Shown in pieces: positions 26,548 to 36,806 of a DNA stretch of 63,021 nucleotides. How positions within the stretch are numbered: position 1 is the stretch's first letter; each line of letters begins with the position of its first letter. Made by a program: the position numbers and the translations under genes. This stretch comes from an uncultured Hungatella sp. (GTDB lineage Bacteria > Bacillota > Clostridia > Lachnospirales > Lachnospiraceae): NCBI GenBank assembly GCA_910588325.1, contig CAJUPP010000013.1:1-63021 (forward strand). Direction: 5' to 3'. The notes beneath the pieces were generated by a model that worked only from the letters and a program-made list of their open reading frames with translations, was not told the DNA's origin and did no database searches.

Positions 26548-26576
26548 ATGATAAGAGAAAACATTATTTTTTGCAA
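26548..26576 (-). promoter_or_regulatory. Promoter before the IclR-family gene
   Basis: Minus strand TTGCAA (26571-26576) and TATCAT (26548-26553) at 17-bp spacing, about 57 bp before the start codon. It would let the regulator be made independently of the upstream operon. Confidence 0.5.
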
Positions 26577-26585
26577 GCAGATTTC

Positions 26586-27869
26586 TTACTCTACAATCAC
26601 AGATACCCCGTCTGGAATCCCGAGAATCGTTCCGTGGCAGATCCCTTTCTCCTCCAGAATCTGATCAGCTGCCCTTACTGCCTCCTCAATGGAATGGGCC
26701 GGAATCATATGAAGCTCCTCCACCAGTTCATCCTCTGCTTCCGAGACATAGATCACATGAGAATGCATCAGTACACGTGCAAAAATCTGTGACTGCCACT
26801 GATCGACAATGGTTTCCTCTGAAGGCGTTGCCAGAAAATCCTCCATCATCTTGCCAAGATCCTTCTGATCCCGGAATGTCTCATGAAACACCTTTCCTCC
26901 ATGCCCGTCATTGGACCTGGCCAGCATGATGGTTACACCTCCCTGCTTCACTGTGGCCTCCGCCGCCGTCATCCCTTTTACTGCCTGATAAATATTCTGA
27001 TCCAAAGGGTATCCCCCGTTGGTCGTAATCACAATATCCGAGGGCACTGCCTTTACACCGCACATGCTCCTTAAAAACGCTCTCCCCTTTCCATGGGCCT
27101 CATCCACATCCCCGGCCACCCCGTAGATCACCTTCTTCTCCGAGTTGATCACCACATTGCAGATAAACGCCAGCTTCGCCTTTCTGGCTGCAAATATCAT
27201 ATCCTCATGAATGGGATTTCCCTCAATGATTCCTGTCCTGGCTCTGGGATGATTGATAAAGCCCGCATTGTGGTTGTACATCACCGTCTTCCTGGAGGCA
27301 ATGCCCGGAAGCACGCTCTTCCTCCCACCCGAAAAACCTGCAAAGAAATGAGGCTCAATAAACCCTTCCGCCACAAGCAGATCTGCTTCCACGGCCAGCC
27401 TGTTAATCACCAGTTCCCCGCCGGAGGGAAGCCTTCCCACACTCACCAGATTGTCCTCATCATCGCAGTCATGTATCACGATCTTCTCATGCTCTACGAT
27501 CTCCTCCCCGAATTTCTCCACCAGTTCTTCCACCCTGGTTTCCCGGTGACAGCCCGTAGCAATCAGAAACGTAATATCCGCATCCGGATTTCCCTTCCTG
27601 ATCTCCTCAAGCATCAAAGGAATGATCACCCTGGAGGGCACCGGCCTGGTATGGTCTGATGCAATGATCACAATCTTCGCCTTTCCCTTTGCCAGTTCAC
27701 AAAGTCTGGGAGTTCCCACAGGATTCTCAAGAGCCTCCCTCACCAGCTGCTCCTGCGTCTTCCCTGGATCATACCCCTCCATCTCAGACACCAACACCCC
27801 CGCATAACGCCCCTCCTCAATCTCATAAACCAACTTCTCCCTTCCATAAGGAAACACTGCCTTAGGCAT
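26586..27869 (-). CDS. LarA-family nickel-dependent racemase/epimerase homolog
   Basis: About 427 residues, normal for LarA. Motifs: SDHTRPVPSRVI near 70-81, ATGCHRETRVEEL, and GFSGGRKSVLPGIA in the catalytic centre region. LarA interconverts lactate enantiomers with a nickel-pincer cofactor; homologs act on other 2-hydroxy acids or sugar acids. The start is the ATG at 27869 (GGAGG eight bases upstream) rather than an earlier GTG. LarB/C/E cofactor genes are not in the window. In this operon it more likely works on an acid made from the imported glycoside than on lactate. Confidence 0.82.
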   Translation of the reverse strand: MPKAVFPYGREKLVYEIEEGRYAGVLVSEMEGYDPGKTQEQLVREALENPVGTPRLCELAKGKAKIVIIASDHTRPVPSRVIIPLMLEEIRKGNPDADITFLIATGCHRETRVEELVEKFGEEIVEHEKIVIHDCDDEDNLVSVGRLPSGGELVINRLAVEADLLVAEGFIEPHFFAGFSGGRKSVLPGIASRKTVMYNHNAGFINHPRARTGIIEGNPIHEDMIFAARKAKLAFICNVVINSEKKVIYGVAGDVDEAHGKGRAFLRSMCGVKAVPSDIVITTNGGYPLDQNIYQAVKGMTAAEATVKQGGVTIMLARSNDGHGGKVFHETFRDQKDLGKMMEDFLATPSEETIVDQWQSQIFARVLMHSHVIYVSEAEDELVEELHMIPAHSIEEAVRAADQILEEKGICHGTILGIPDGVSVIVE

Positions 27870-27984
27870 CCACCATTCCTCCACTTTTCCTATTATGCTA
27901 TTCCCATTCCTGCTATTTTCAAACTCTATAAAATCAACTCAATATTACCATATTTTCATCCCAATACACAACCGAAGACTTCCT

Positions 27985-29268
27985 CTACTCCTTATTCACA
28001 ATCCCTCTCAGATCTCCCGTCACCGCAGCCCTGATAATAGGCCCCATGTAAGGGTCCACATCCTCCGCCGTCATAGGTACCGGCATATTCTGAAGCTTCA
28101 TGGACAGCTGAGGATCCTTGGCCGCAGAGAGAATCCTCTCCACATGCTCATCAGTAAACCCTTCCAGATCACTGAGTTTTGTAGGCGCACCGATAGACTT
28201 TCCGAAGGCGATCAGACCTTCTGCCACTGCCTCTGCACGCTCCCTTCCCTCAAGAGCCGCAGCATCCTTTTGGATAAATCCACGCCTTATCAGAAGATCT
28301 CCCACAACCTTCAGCTGCCGCTGAATCGCCGGAGAATAGAACACTCCATAGTAAGGATTCATAATCCCGCAGGCCGTCCCGTGAGCCGTCAGATCCACCA
28401 GAGAAAAGCTGGTGAGATGAGCTCCGCTGGTTCCGCCGATCATGATGGCATAACCGCCCAGATCTGTGGCCAGTCCCAGCGCCTCCCTGGCTTCCCTGTC
28501 AGAAGGATTCTCAATCACCCTTCCGGCATAGGAAACCGTCAGTTCAATGGCCGTCTCCGCAAGATCCTTTGCCAATTCATAGTTATCCTCCTTAGCCCCG
28601 CAGAACACCTCAAAGGTATGGGAAATGGCATCCAATGCCCCGTCGATGGACACGCTCACCGGCATAGTCAGAGTCGTCTCATAGTCAAACAGGCAGGCTG
28701 TGGGAACAAGAGCCATATCTACAATCAGCTTCTTCTGCCCTGCCGCCGGATCCGTAATATTCGAATATTTGGTCAGATGAGCCCCGCTGGATGCGGAAGT
28801 CTGCACCGCCACCAGAGGAACCTGCTTCCTCCCGGATTCCTCAAGCGCCTTGCTTACAAGTCCTGTCCCAAAATAGGGATCAATCTCCGGCCCGGAAAAG
28901 CTTCCCAGAGCCGCAAGAGCAATGGCTGCCTTGCAGGCATCAATGGTTGACCCTCCGCCCAAAGCAACCACCACATCCGGCTGATAGTGAAGAATATAAG
29001 TCTCCAGACGATACACATCCTCTCTTGGCGCATTGGGCCTGGCCCCCGGAACAACCTTGTCAAGAATCACCCTGCCGCCTGCCAGCCGGATACTCTCCAT
29101 GGCAGCGTCCGTCAAAGGCTTCAGATAAGTATCCATGGAAACCAGAAGCACATTCTTCCCATACTTTGCAACCAGTCCTCCCAGCCGGTCCATAACCCCC
29201 ATACCAACTACATAGTCCTCTCCCTTCCATTCCCTCAGAAGTTCATAAGCTCTCTCGATTACACTCAT
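27985..29268 (-). CDS. Iron-containing alcohol dehydrogenase family protein
   Basis: About 427 residues. N-terminal Rossmann-like half with GGGSTIDACKAA near 100-112. Metal-binding half with DGALDAISHTFEVF and the following SFSLVDLTAHGTACG, supplying His ligands. The frame is open to 29382, but the ATG at 29268 with AAGGATAG upstream fits the family start VIERAYELL. It would oxidise or reduce an alcohol/aldehyde or keto sugar using NAD(P). Its position between LarA-like and glycosidase genes implies a step in use of the released sugar; the substrate is not recognisable. Confidence 0.85.
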   Translation of the reverse strand: MSVIERAYELLREWKGEDYVVGMGVMDRLGGLVAKYGKNVLLVSMDTYLKPLTDAAMESIRLAGGRVILDKVVPGARPNAPREDVYRLETYILHYQPDVVVALGGGSTIDACKAAIALAALGSFSGPEIDPYFGTGLVSKALEESGRKQVPLVAVQTSASSGAHLTKYSNITDPAAGQKKLIVDMALVPTACLFDYETTLTMPVSVSIDGALDAISHTFEVFCGAKEDNYELAKDLAETAIELTVSYAGRVIENPSDREAREALGLATDLGGYAIMIGGTSGAHLTSFSLVDLTAHGTACGIMNPYYGVFYSPAIQRQLKVVGDLLIRRGFIQKDAAALEGRERAEAVAEGLIAFGKSIGAPTKLSDLEGFTDEHVERILSAAKDPQLSMKLQNMPVPMTAEDVDPYMGPIIRAAVTGDLRGIVNKE

Positions 29269-29302
29269 ACTATCCTTCCTTTCTTTTCTCTTTGTTAACT
29301 GT

Positions 29303-31369
29303 TCAGATACTCTTTGAACCAATATCATCCTCTCCGGCAAGAAGCACATCCAATTCGGCCAATTCATCAAACTCCTGAACATTCACCTTGCCGCACAGCC
29401 TTGTCAGTACCTGAGGAATATACGCTTCCACAGCCATGGACGAATACTTCTTCCAATACCCGGCCGCCTCTTTCAGTTTTCTCACGGCTTCCTCCTGAAG
29501 CCCCCTGTCACCGTTCTTCCTGTATACCGCCAAACTGACTGCCGCCTGCTCTTTCAGCCCATAATAATGCCCAAGCAGCGCCATAGCCCTGATATCTTCC
29601 AGAGTTTTCTCATACTCCCTGTCGCCGGACACCTGTTCCAGCTCTTCCAGACACGCCTCCGCCGCTGCCGCATGTTTAAGAATAGACTCTGCCTGATGAA
29701 CCGGAGATATTTTCTCAAGTTCCTCCCCCTTTCCCACACAGTCCGCATACTCCTGCACCGAGGCATATTGGCTGTAGGTCATCGCCTCACACTCCACAAA
29801 TTCGTTAATATTGGCAAACACAATCTTGTCCACCGGCTTGTGCAGATACATACAGCACCCTTCCGGATACCACTGGAAATCAAAATGATGCCAGTGCGTA
29901 CAGTTAAGCTCCGGTATGATCTGTGACACTTCCTTCCATGCGGTAAACATCTCTTCCGCATCCTGATTCGAAAGAGCGAACCGGGTCTGGATTTCCTTCT
30001 TGAAATACTCCTCTGGCAGGGACAGGTTGTATGACAGCTGCCCCCAAATCTTAAACATATACCACATCCGGTCCACATACAGCGGATGCTCGTTGTCCTT
30101 CCTCTCGATGTAATCTCGGCCCCAGGTAAAGCCGTCCGGCCCCATATAGAAGCCGTTCAGACAATCAAGAGGCATGTTAGCCAGATACTCTCTGGCAAAT
30201 TCCGGGTTGCCCCATCGGTACATATAGTAATCATCATTGCGCACGGTCAGCCACACCTTCACATCCGGCGCCTTCTCCTGCAGAAACTCCTGGATAAAGT
30301 TTGGCCTGGTGCTGGAATACATATGGGCCTGGGAATACTTAAAGCTGATTTCAAACCTGCCCGGGAAGTCTTCATAAGCTTCCATAATCTTGTCATACCT
30401 GGCCATCTGCATCCGATGAATCAAAGTAACATCCCGCTTTGGATGCTCCTTCAGATAATCCTCGATTCCCCGTCCATAAGTCTCCCGGATAAAGCCCACA
30501 TCCGTTGATGAAAATGTGGTCTTCTCATCTGCACTGGAGCCGTTAAAGGTCATATTTTCCCCTGCCGTAACACCGATTCCTGCCAGCAACGGATAGGTAT
30601 TCAAAAGCGCCTTTGTCCCGTAGTAGACATATTCTCTTGTCACCGGATTGTTCTGGTCGTCCGTAAGTCCGTAACCTGAATCCTCTGTCCCGTAAACAAA
30701 CAGGTTCCATGTAAAAATAAACACGCGGATACATCTGCCTGCTGCATATTCCATCACCTCCTGCCAGAACCGGATCTTCTCATCCATGGTGATCTTCTTC
30801 ACCGTAATCAGATTCTTATGATGATCCTCATCATAGATATTTTTTCCGGACAAGTCTGCTTTAAAGCTTCTGGTTGTGATCTTCACATCATCAATACACG
30901 CTTTGGGAAACTCCGGAATCCGAACCAGTGACGGAAAAGGAGACAGGCTCCACAGCGAAAGCACATTGTACTTGTTCTCCGCCATCCGATCCAGAAACTC
31001 ATGCCAGAAATTCATTTCCCACATATGAGGAATATTTTTTGCGGCGCTGGTTGATGCATCCGAGTAGCTGGGCGTCCTTGCGTCCAGAGGGATATTGAAC
31101 TTGATTCCCCGGTTGGGCAGGTGGGGAGTCACTTTGACGTCCTTTAACTCCTGACCCTTTCTCAAAACGTCTGCTATGTCCAGAATTCCATACATAAATC
31201 CTGCCTCGTCTGCCGCCTCAATCCGGACTGTCCTGCCTGAAGTTCTTTTATATGCCTGGGCTTCAAGGGCTTTATTGTCAACCAGTTCCAGCACGATTTC
31301 ATATGCCTCAAGCTTATTCAGTGCAAAGCGGATCGGCTTTGTAAGTTCTACATGATTGATAAGTTCCAT
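29303..31369 (-). CDS. Large glycoside-hydrolase-like protein, family not recognised with certainty
   Basis: 688 residues, no signal peptide. The N-terminal 80 residues resemble the small alpha/beta domain placed before GH20, GH67 and GH84 barrels (IEAADEAGFMYGILDIADVL). A barrel-like middle follows with SLWSLSPFPSLVRIPEFP, VFIFTWNLFVYGTE and GIGVTAGENMTF, plus a helical C-terminal region. The overall order is reminiscent of alpha-glucuronidases. The acidic catalytic residues cannot be pinned down by eye. It would cut an intracellular oligosaccharide brought in by the ABC importer of the same operon. Confidence 0.55.
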   Translation of the reverse strand: MELINHVELTKPIRFALNKLEAYEIVLELVDNKALEAQAYKRTSGRTVRIEAADEAGFMYGILDIADVLRKGQELKDVKVTPHLPNRGIKFNIPLDARTPSYSDASTSAAKNIPHMWEMNFWHEFLDRMAENKYNVLSLWSLSPFPSLVRIPEFPKACIDDVKITTRSFKADLSGKNIYDEDHHKNLITVKKITMDEKIRFWQEVMEYAAGRCIRVFIFTWNLFVYGTEDSGYGLTDDQNNPVTREYVYYGTKALLNTYPLLAGIGVTAGENMTFNGSSADEKTTFSSTDVGFIRETYGRGIEDYLKEHPKRDVTLIHRMQMARYDKIMEAYEDFPGRFEISFKYSQAHMYSSTRPNFIQEFLQEKAPDVKVWLTVRNDDYYMYRWGNPEFAREYLANMPLDCLNGFYMGPDGFTWGRDYIERKDNEHPLYVDRMWYMFKIWGQLSYNLSLPEEYFKKEIQTRFALSNQDAEEMFTAWKEVSQIIPELNCTHWHHFDFQWYPEGCCMYLHKPVDKIVFANINEFVECEAMTYSQYASVQEYADCVGKGEELEKISPVHQAESILKHAAAAEACLEELEQVSGDREYEKTLEDIRAMALLGHYYGLKEQAAVSLAVYRKNGDRGLQEEAVRKLKEAAGYWKKYSSMAVEAYIPQVLTRLCGKVNVQEFDELAELDVLLAGEDDIGSKSI

Positions 31370-31381
31370 AGCGGTCTCCTT

Positions 31382-33433
31382 TCATTCCATCTCAATCTGA
31401 ATCATATCCCAGACTGTCAATTGGGGAATCCTGACATTTACACGGCCGTCAGCCATCTCCCAGGTTACCTCTGTTTCCTCAATCACGGAAACAACGTTCT
31501 TCACTGTATTTCCCCCGGCTACTTTCATAGAAAACGAGAGAGACCTTACAGGAATATTATCCAAAAGCGGCCGCTGTCCAACCTCATTTACAAAATGTAC
31601 CAGAACCTTGTTTCCATTATTATAAGCGGTCATCTGTACATCATGAGGGGCATGAACTACAAAATCCGCCTTTTCACCGAGAGCCCCGTCTATGATATTG
31701 CGAATAAAATCATAGTGATCGGACAAATGGTATTCTGTAATCAGTTTTCCCACAGAGAAGGGGATGGTCGCCACGGCTCCGGCTCCGGTTTTTTTCTCGG
31801 TTAAAAGGGGGATATCCGTATGGCTTACAGGTAAAGACGCCCTCTCAGGCGGAGCACCCACCACTTCATAGGGAGCGAAAGGGGGAACCAGCGTGGCAAG
31901 GACTTCTGTCCCATTCTCCGGATCCATATAACACACCTCTCCGCGAAGTGCAATCTTGTCCGTATCCATGCCCTTTTTCAGCTGCTCTCCTTCCTGTTCT
32001 ATCCTGAGATAGCTGGCTGCCAGGTACTCGCTTTTATAAACATCTTCCTTAATTCCGTACAGTTCCCGATGCGCGTACAGTTCCGTCTCGTCCGTACTTT
32101 CCCGAATCACAAAACCTCCTGCCTCCGCATATTTCTTCAATTCAGCTGCCGCCTCATCCGTCATGGAATATCCGTCCGGCGCAAATACCACGTCGTATTT
32201 TTTAAGATCTTTGGGTCTGAAGTCGTAATCATGCATCAGGTCAAACTGAACATGGTTCTTTATAAAAGAATCGGCAATTCCCTTGGCAGAATCCGAATCT
32301 GTCCACAGGAGACAGACATTGCTTCGGTAGGTTGCGCCTGCCATGGAGTCTTCTGTCTTCCTTATCATGAAATCTATCTTTTTGGCCGCCCACAGAACTC
32401 TTTTATCCGTAATCGTAGAGGGGTATCCTGTTACCGAATGCCAGATGACGCCTCCGGAAGCCGGTACCTGTGCCATCCACGGCAGATATTCGGCTACCGG
32501 CATCCCTACATGCCGCCAGTCCATACCCGGACAGGAATGAATAATGCCAAAGGGCAGTTTCCCACGATCGGGCAGCTGACCTGATTTCATAGAAATAATC
32601 GGATGAATCACAGGAGGAAAATTGTTTACTCCATGGGACAAAACATTCTGAGATTCGGTGCAGATTAAATCTGCTGTGAGATATCGATCATAGATACTGT
32701 CCCTGTCAAACCGGCCGAATGATTTCGATTTATTGCTGTAAGGCGCATAATACAGAATCAGAGGAACCTCTTTTCTGGTTTCTTTAATCGCCCGATAGAT
32801 AACGCCTATATTCTCCTTCATGCACTCCGTAAACCATGTTTTCTCAAACTCATCCGGCGTGTCAGGCATATCTGTATGATACATATTCCGGTATCTTTCC
32901 TGACATCTGGAACAGAAACAGGCCGAAGGATGCGGTGCGTTCAGAAATACACCGTCAACATCATACTCTGAAAGAACTTCCCGCATTACCGGAGCCGCAA
33001 CCTCATTGTTACGGTATCCTCCTAAAGCGCATGTATTCAGAAATAGGGACCAGTTGCCCATACGCTTTTCTCCTCTGTAATAGGGGGTCCGGTCTTTGTG
33101 CCTGGCAAACCACTGAGGTTTTTCCAGATATGTCACATCATCGGTTATGCTGAAGTCAAATCTGGCTACAAACCGGATATCCCGGGCATGAAATTCATCG
33201 ATCAGGCTGCGAAGCAAGTCCGTTTTCTCCGGCAAAAACTCATTTATATGATGATAGGGAACTTTGCTGGGATACCAGGCATAGATGCCTCCCACATTCA
33301 TTACCGCCACATTAGCTCCCAGTTCTACAGTCTCCTCTGCAATCTGCTTCGGATTCATCATGGGCGTATCCTTCACCTGCAGGTTATACTGCATCACTCG
33401 CATAGGCTGTTTCCACCACTTTGTAAATCCCAT
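31382..33433 (-). CDS. GH-like protein with beta-galactosidase-type trimerisation domain
   Basis: 683 residues. A TIM-barrel first half (VAVMNVGGIYAWYP, RFVARFDFSI, YDVDGVFLNAPHPSACFC with the following SRCQERYRN) is the pattern of GH29/GHL6-type hydrolases. It is followed by a flavodoxin-like trimerisation-type domain (YDVVFAPDGYSMTDEAAAEL, split around 415-435) and a small beta-sandwich end. No signal peptide. RBS GAAAGGAGAGG before the ATG. It probably works with the adjacent 688-residue protein on the same imported glycan; specificity unknown. Confidence 0.6.
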   Translation of the reverse strand: MGFTKWWKQPMRVMQYNLQVKDTPMMNPKQIAEETVELGANVAVMNVGGIYAWYPSKVPYHHINEFLPEKTDLLRSLIDEFHARDIRFVARFDFSITDDVTYLEKPQWFARHKDRTPYYRGEKRMGNWSLFLNTCALGGYRNNEVAAPVMREVLSEYDVDGVFLNAPHPSACFCSRCQERYRNMYHTDMPDTPDEFEKTWFTECMKENIGVIYRAIKETRKEVPLILYYAPYSNKSKSFGRFDRDSIYDRYLTADLICTESQNVLSHGVNNFPPVIHPIISMKSGQLPDRGKLPFGIIHSCPGMDWRHVGMPVAEYLPWMAQVPASGGVIWHSVTGYPSTITDKRVLWAAKKIDFMIRKTEDSMAGATYRSNVCLLWTDSDSAKGIADSFIKNHVQFDLMHDYDFRPKDLKKYDVVFAPDGYSMTDEAAAELKKYAEAGGFVIRESTDETELYAHRELYGIKEDVYKSEYLAASYLRIEQEGEQLKKGMDTDKIALRGEVCYMDPENGTEVLATLVPPFAPYEVVGAPPERASLPVSHTDIPLLTEKKTGAGAVATIPFSVGKLITEYHLSDHYDFIRNIIDGALGEKADFVVHAPHDVQMTAYNNGNKVLVHFVNEVGQRPLLDNIPVRSLSFSMKVAGGNTVKNVVSVIEETEVTWEMADGRVNVRIPQLTVWDMIQIEME

Positions 33434-33455
33434 ATATACCTCTCCTTTCCGGTCA

Positions 33456-34328
33456 TCACCCTTTAACGGCTCCGGCAGCTACACCTTCTACAATATTTCT
33501 CTGGAATGCAAAATAGAAGAGAACCACCGGAATAATCGTCAGAATATAGGCTGCAAAAGTCAGATTCATCATACCTGAATTCTCTCCTTTGAAATATGCT
33601 TGGGCAAGGGTGATGGTACGAAGATCTTTTCCGATAAGCATAATCTTGGGGAACAGATAATCGTTCCAGATTCCAAGGGCGTCCAGAACCAGAATCGTGG
33701 ATGTGATCGGCTTCATAATCGGGAACATAATCTTCCAGTACAGATCCCAGATATTAGCACCGTCTACCTTACCTGCCTCCAGAATTTCCACAGACACGCT
33801 TCGGATAAAACCTGTGTATAAAAATACTGCCATAGGCATATTGCGGCCGATATAGTACCAGATCATACCAGTAAGGGAATTATTCAAATGGAGATCCGTC
33901 ATCAGCTTTGACAGAGGAACTAATGCGGTATAAAACGGTATCATGATTCCGCAGATAAATATCAGATAAATACAGTTATAAAACTTCTTATATTTTGACC
34001 AGGAGATCACATATGAGCAGATTCCGGAAAACAGAATAATTCCTGCCAGACTGCCGCCTGTAATATAAACAGTATTGCCAAACACCTTAAGATAGTTCAT
34101 ATTTTTCCATGCCATTGAGTAATTCTTCCAGTGAAGCTTCTCCGGAATCGTGTTGGGGCTCACCAGCGCTTCCTTTGCATCTTTTAAAGATACCAGAAGC
34201 ATTACAATAAACGGGTAAAGGATGATCAGCACAAGGATGATCATGATTAACGTCACCGTTACATCGGAAAACACCCGTCTTGGAGACCTCTTATTCATGA
34301 CAATGTCATTATTCTTATTAGCGCGCAT
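33456..34328 (-). CDS. Carbohydrate ABC transporter permease (MalG type)
   Basis: 290 residues, six membrane segments, with the EAA loop EILEAGKVDGANIWDLYWKI near 185-204 that couples to the ATPase. This is a CUT1-family inner-membrane subunit. It overlaps the partner permease gene by 11 bases. No ATP-binding subunit is present in the operon, which is common for CUT1 systems served by a shared MsmX/MsmK-like ATPase. Confidence 0.93.
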   Translation of the reverse strand: MRANKNNDIVMNKRSPRRVFSDVTVTLIMIILVLIILYPFIVMLLVSLKDAKEALVSPNTIPEKLHWKNYSMAWKNMNYLKVFGNTVYITGGSLAGIILFSGICSYVISWSKYKKFYNCIYLIFICGIMIPFYTALVPLSKLMTDLHLNNSLTGMIWYYIGRNMPMAVFLYTGFIRSVSVEILEAGKVDGANIWDLYWKIMFPIMKPITSTILVLDALGIWNDYLFPKIMLIGKDLRTITLAQAYFKGENSGMMNLTFAAYILTIIPVVLFYFAFQRNIVEGVAAGAVKG

Positions 34329-35232
34329 TTTCTTCCCTCTTTCCCAATACTTTCATCTGAAATAGTGTAATCACAACAATAATGAGGAACAGGATAATCC
34401 CCAGAGCCGTACCATAACCCGCCCGCTTATTTGTAAAACATTCATTGTAAATAGTCATGGAAATAAGCTCGCTGGCACGTCCGGGACCGCCTCCAGTCAA
34501 AGCATACAGCAAATCATACTGCTTAAAAGAACGCTCCACCGCAAGCACCATATTGATGGTAAAGGAAGGGGCTAACAGCGGAAATGTAACATAGCAGAAC
34601 CGTTTCCATCCAGTAACGCCATCGACCGAAGCCGCATCATAGAGAGACTGATCGATGTTGTGGAGACCTGCGATGTATACCACCATATACCATCCTGCCG
34701 ATTTCCAGCTGGTTACCAGGATTCCCATTGCAAGAGCAAACGATTTGCTTCCCAACAGATTATTGGCCATCACCTCGATGCCAAGCTGCTTTCCCAAAGC
34801 TCCCAGAGATTTATCAAAAATAAAGTTAAAAACAAAACCCACAAGAATCGCACTCAAAACCGAGGGGATATAAAGCAATGCCCGAAATACATTTCTTCCT
34901 CTCCTTACGCTCTCTGCTCCGATAGCCATCAAAAGCCCCAGACAATTCAGAATAATCGTATTGAAGAATGCATAAATAAAAGTATTCTTTAACGGTTCGA
35001 GAACATAACTGTCATGCATAATATCTATATAGTTTTTCGCTCCTATAAAATTAAATGTTTTACGGACACCATCCCAGTCCGTCAAACTATAAAAAATTCC
35101 GCCAAAAAGGGGATATACGACAAATACCCCATACAGGGCAAGTGCAGGCAGAACCAGCATAAACTCGGCAACCGCCGTTTTTCTTTTGTTCTGTTTTGCC
35201 TGAACCTGCATCACATCTGGTTTATTTTTCAT
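34318..35232 (-). CDS. Carbohydrate ABC transporter permease (MalF type)
   Basis: 304 residues, six membrane helices. LPALALYGVFVVYPLFGGIFYSLTDW (residues about 28-53, here quoted in pieces LPALALYGVF and YPLFGGIFYSLTDW) is the family opening, and the EAA loop reads DQSLYDAASVDGVTGWKRF. It pairs with the MalG-type subunit to form the pore. Substrate set by the lipoprotein encoded upstream. Confidence 0.93.
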   Translation of the reverse strand: MKNKPDVMQVQAKQNKRKTAVAEFMLVLPALALYGVFVVYPLFGGIFYSLTDWDGVRKTFNFIGAKNYIDIMHDSYVLEPLKNTFIYAFFNTIILNCLGLLMAIGAESVRRGRNVFRALLYIPSVLSAILVGFVFNFIFDKSLGALGKQLGIEVMANNLLGSKSFALAMGILVTSWKSAGWYMVVYIAGLHNIDQSLYDAASVDGVTGWKRFCYVTFPLLAPSFTINMVLAVERSFKQYDLLYALTGGGPGRASELISMTIYNECFTNKRAGYGTALGIILFLIIVVITLFQMKVLGKREENAR

Positions 35233-35302
35233 CGGCCACCTCTATCCTTTAAAAATATGGGTGCTGAAAAAGGACAGCACCCATTATAAAATTAATTTCG
35301 TT

Positions 35303-36718
35303 TTATTTATACTCGTAATCGGCAAGAAAATTCTGCACCCAATCCGGGCTGGCTTCCATCAGTCTGGTGTGTTCTTTACTAATCTTGTCTACCACTGACT
35401 GAGGCTCTTCGCCCACAAGCCAGTTCTGGCAGCCGGTCTTAAGAAGCTCTTTAAAACCTGAAATCCATTGTCTGGAAAGGATTGCACTGTTGGGAAGATC
35501 ACCCTTGCTTGCAATTTCGAGAATAATTCTGAATGCAGGATCGCTGTCTATTTCGGCACCTTTCACCGTAGGAACGCAGGAAGAATTGCTGCAGTAAATC
35601 TCACAACCCTCTTTTGATGCAATAAATTTCAGAAAATCTTTACACAGTTCCGGATTTTTGGCCCCTGTGGTAATGGAAATTCCATCGTCAAATCCACCGA
35701 TAAGGGTCTGATCTTCAGGCTTTTCTGTAAAGGAAGATGGGATCATCAGAATGTCCATATCCGGATCAAGATTCCTCAAACCAGTTAATGCGCTTGCCGT
35801 CTGGCTGAAAAAGATTGTATCGCCACTGATAAAGTCTGCCTTCTGTCCATCCGTGGTCTTAGCCGCCGTATCAGGAGCCATATATTCTCTCAGCCTGTCA
35901 TACTCGTCAAACATTTTCAAAAATTCCGGATCTGCCCAGTCTGCCTTGCCGGATAACACGTCCGCATAGAAATTGGGATTTCCACCGTAAAGTACCTGAT
36001 AAATATACTGGAAAGGCCATGCTGTACAGGAAGAAGTATCGGAACCAGCTACACTGAATGGATACTCACATCCAGCTTCCCTGCACTTCTGAAGCAGGTC
36101 AACAAATTCATCCATACATTTCGGATAGTTGTCATAGGTAAGGTCGATTCCAAGTTCTTTCAATTTGTCATTATTACATAACGTTACGGAATATGCGATG
36201 GTCATAGGAAACGAATATAAAGAATCTTTATACTTGATCAAGCTTGTATCGCCGTTAACCAGATTACCTTCAACATCCAGATCATCCAACGGCAGCAGGT
36301 ATCCTTCCATTGCATATTGCTGCTGAACGACTCCTACCTGTCCGCGGTACATATCCGGAAGGGTATCGGTGGCGATATAGTTGGTCATCATGGTCTCAAA
36401 ATCCGTGACATTTTCCCATATGATATATTCAATATTTACATCCGGATGAAGTTTTTGGTATTCCGCCATAACTGCATCAAATGCTTTTGAATCTTCCGTA
36501 CCGCAGAACATGGTAATCGTACCAGAGTAATCAATTCCATCGTCTGCAGCGTCTGAGCTCTCTTTACTTTCTACCTCCCCGGAAGCAGCCTGTGTTTCTG
36601 CCTTCTCCGCAGCCTGTGTCTCTGCCGATTTCGATTCGGACTGTCCGCTTCCGCCGCAGCCACTGATAGTCGTTGCCATCAATGCTGCGATTATCAACAT
36701 ACTAAGTTTTTTCTTCAT
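35303..36718 (-). CDS. ABC transporter solute-binding lipoprotein, sugar type
   Basis: 471 residues. A lipoprotein signal peptide ends in TTISGCGG with Cys21 as the lipidated residue. A Ser/Glu/Ala-rich linker to about residue 65 is followed by a family-1 extracellular solute-binding fold (ITMFCGTEDSKAFDAVMAEY). It captures the oligosaccharide outside the membrane and delivers it to the two permeases. First gene of the operon, with a near-consensus promoter and a palindromic operator just upstream. Confidence 0.93.
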   Translation of the reverse strand: MKKKLSMLIIAALMATTISGCGGSGQSESKSAETQAAEKAETQAASGEVESKESSDAADDGIDYSGTITMFCGTEDSKAFDAVMAEYQKLHPDVNIEYIIWENVTDFETMMTNYIATDTLPDMYRGQVGVVQQQYAMEGYLLPLDDLDVEGNLVNGDTSLIKYKDSLYSFPMTIAYSVTLCNNDKLKELGIDLTYDNYPKCMDEFVDLLQKCREAGCEYPFSVAGSDTSSCTAWPFQYIYQVLYGGNPNFYADVLSGKADWADPEFLKMFDEYDRLREYMAPDTAAKTTDGQKADFISGDTIFFSQTASALTGLRNLDPDMDILMIPSSFTEKPEDQTLIGGFDDGISITTGAKNPELCKDFLKFIASKEGCEIYCSNSSCVPTVKGAEIDSDPAFRIILEIASKGDLPNSAILSRQWISGFKELLKTGCQNWLVGEEPQSVVDKISKEHTRLMEASPDWVQNFLADYEYK

Positions 36719-36764
36719 ATCTGCTCTCCTTTCGATTCAGATGATTGAATTTCATCTTTTTGAT

Positions 36765-36779
36765 TTTCGTAATACGAAA
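36765..36779. promoter_or_regulatory. Palindromic operator, candidate IclR-family site
   Basis: TTTCGTAATACGAAA is a perfect 15-bp palindrome between the -10 box and the start codon of the solute-binding protein gene. A third half-site, TTTTCGT, lies at 36784-36790. Location would block transcription. Assignment to the IclR protein at 25706-26491 is inferred from shared operon context. Confidence 0.55.
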
Positions 36780-36806
36780 GTCATTTTCGTTTTTTGTTTT
36801 AATGAT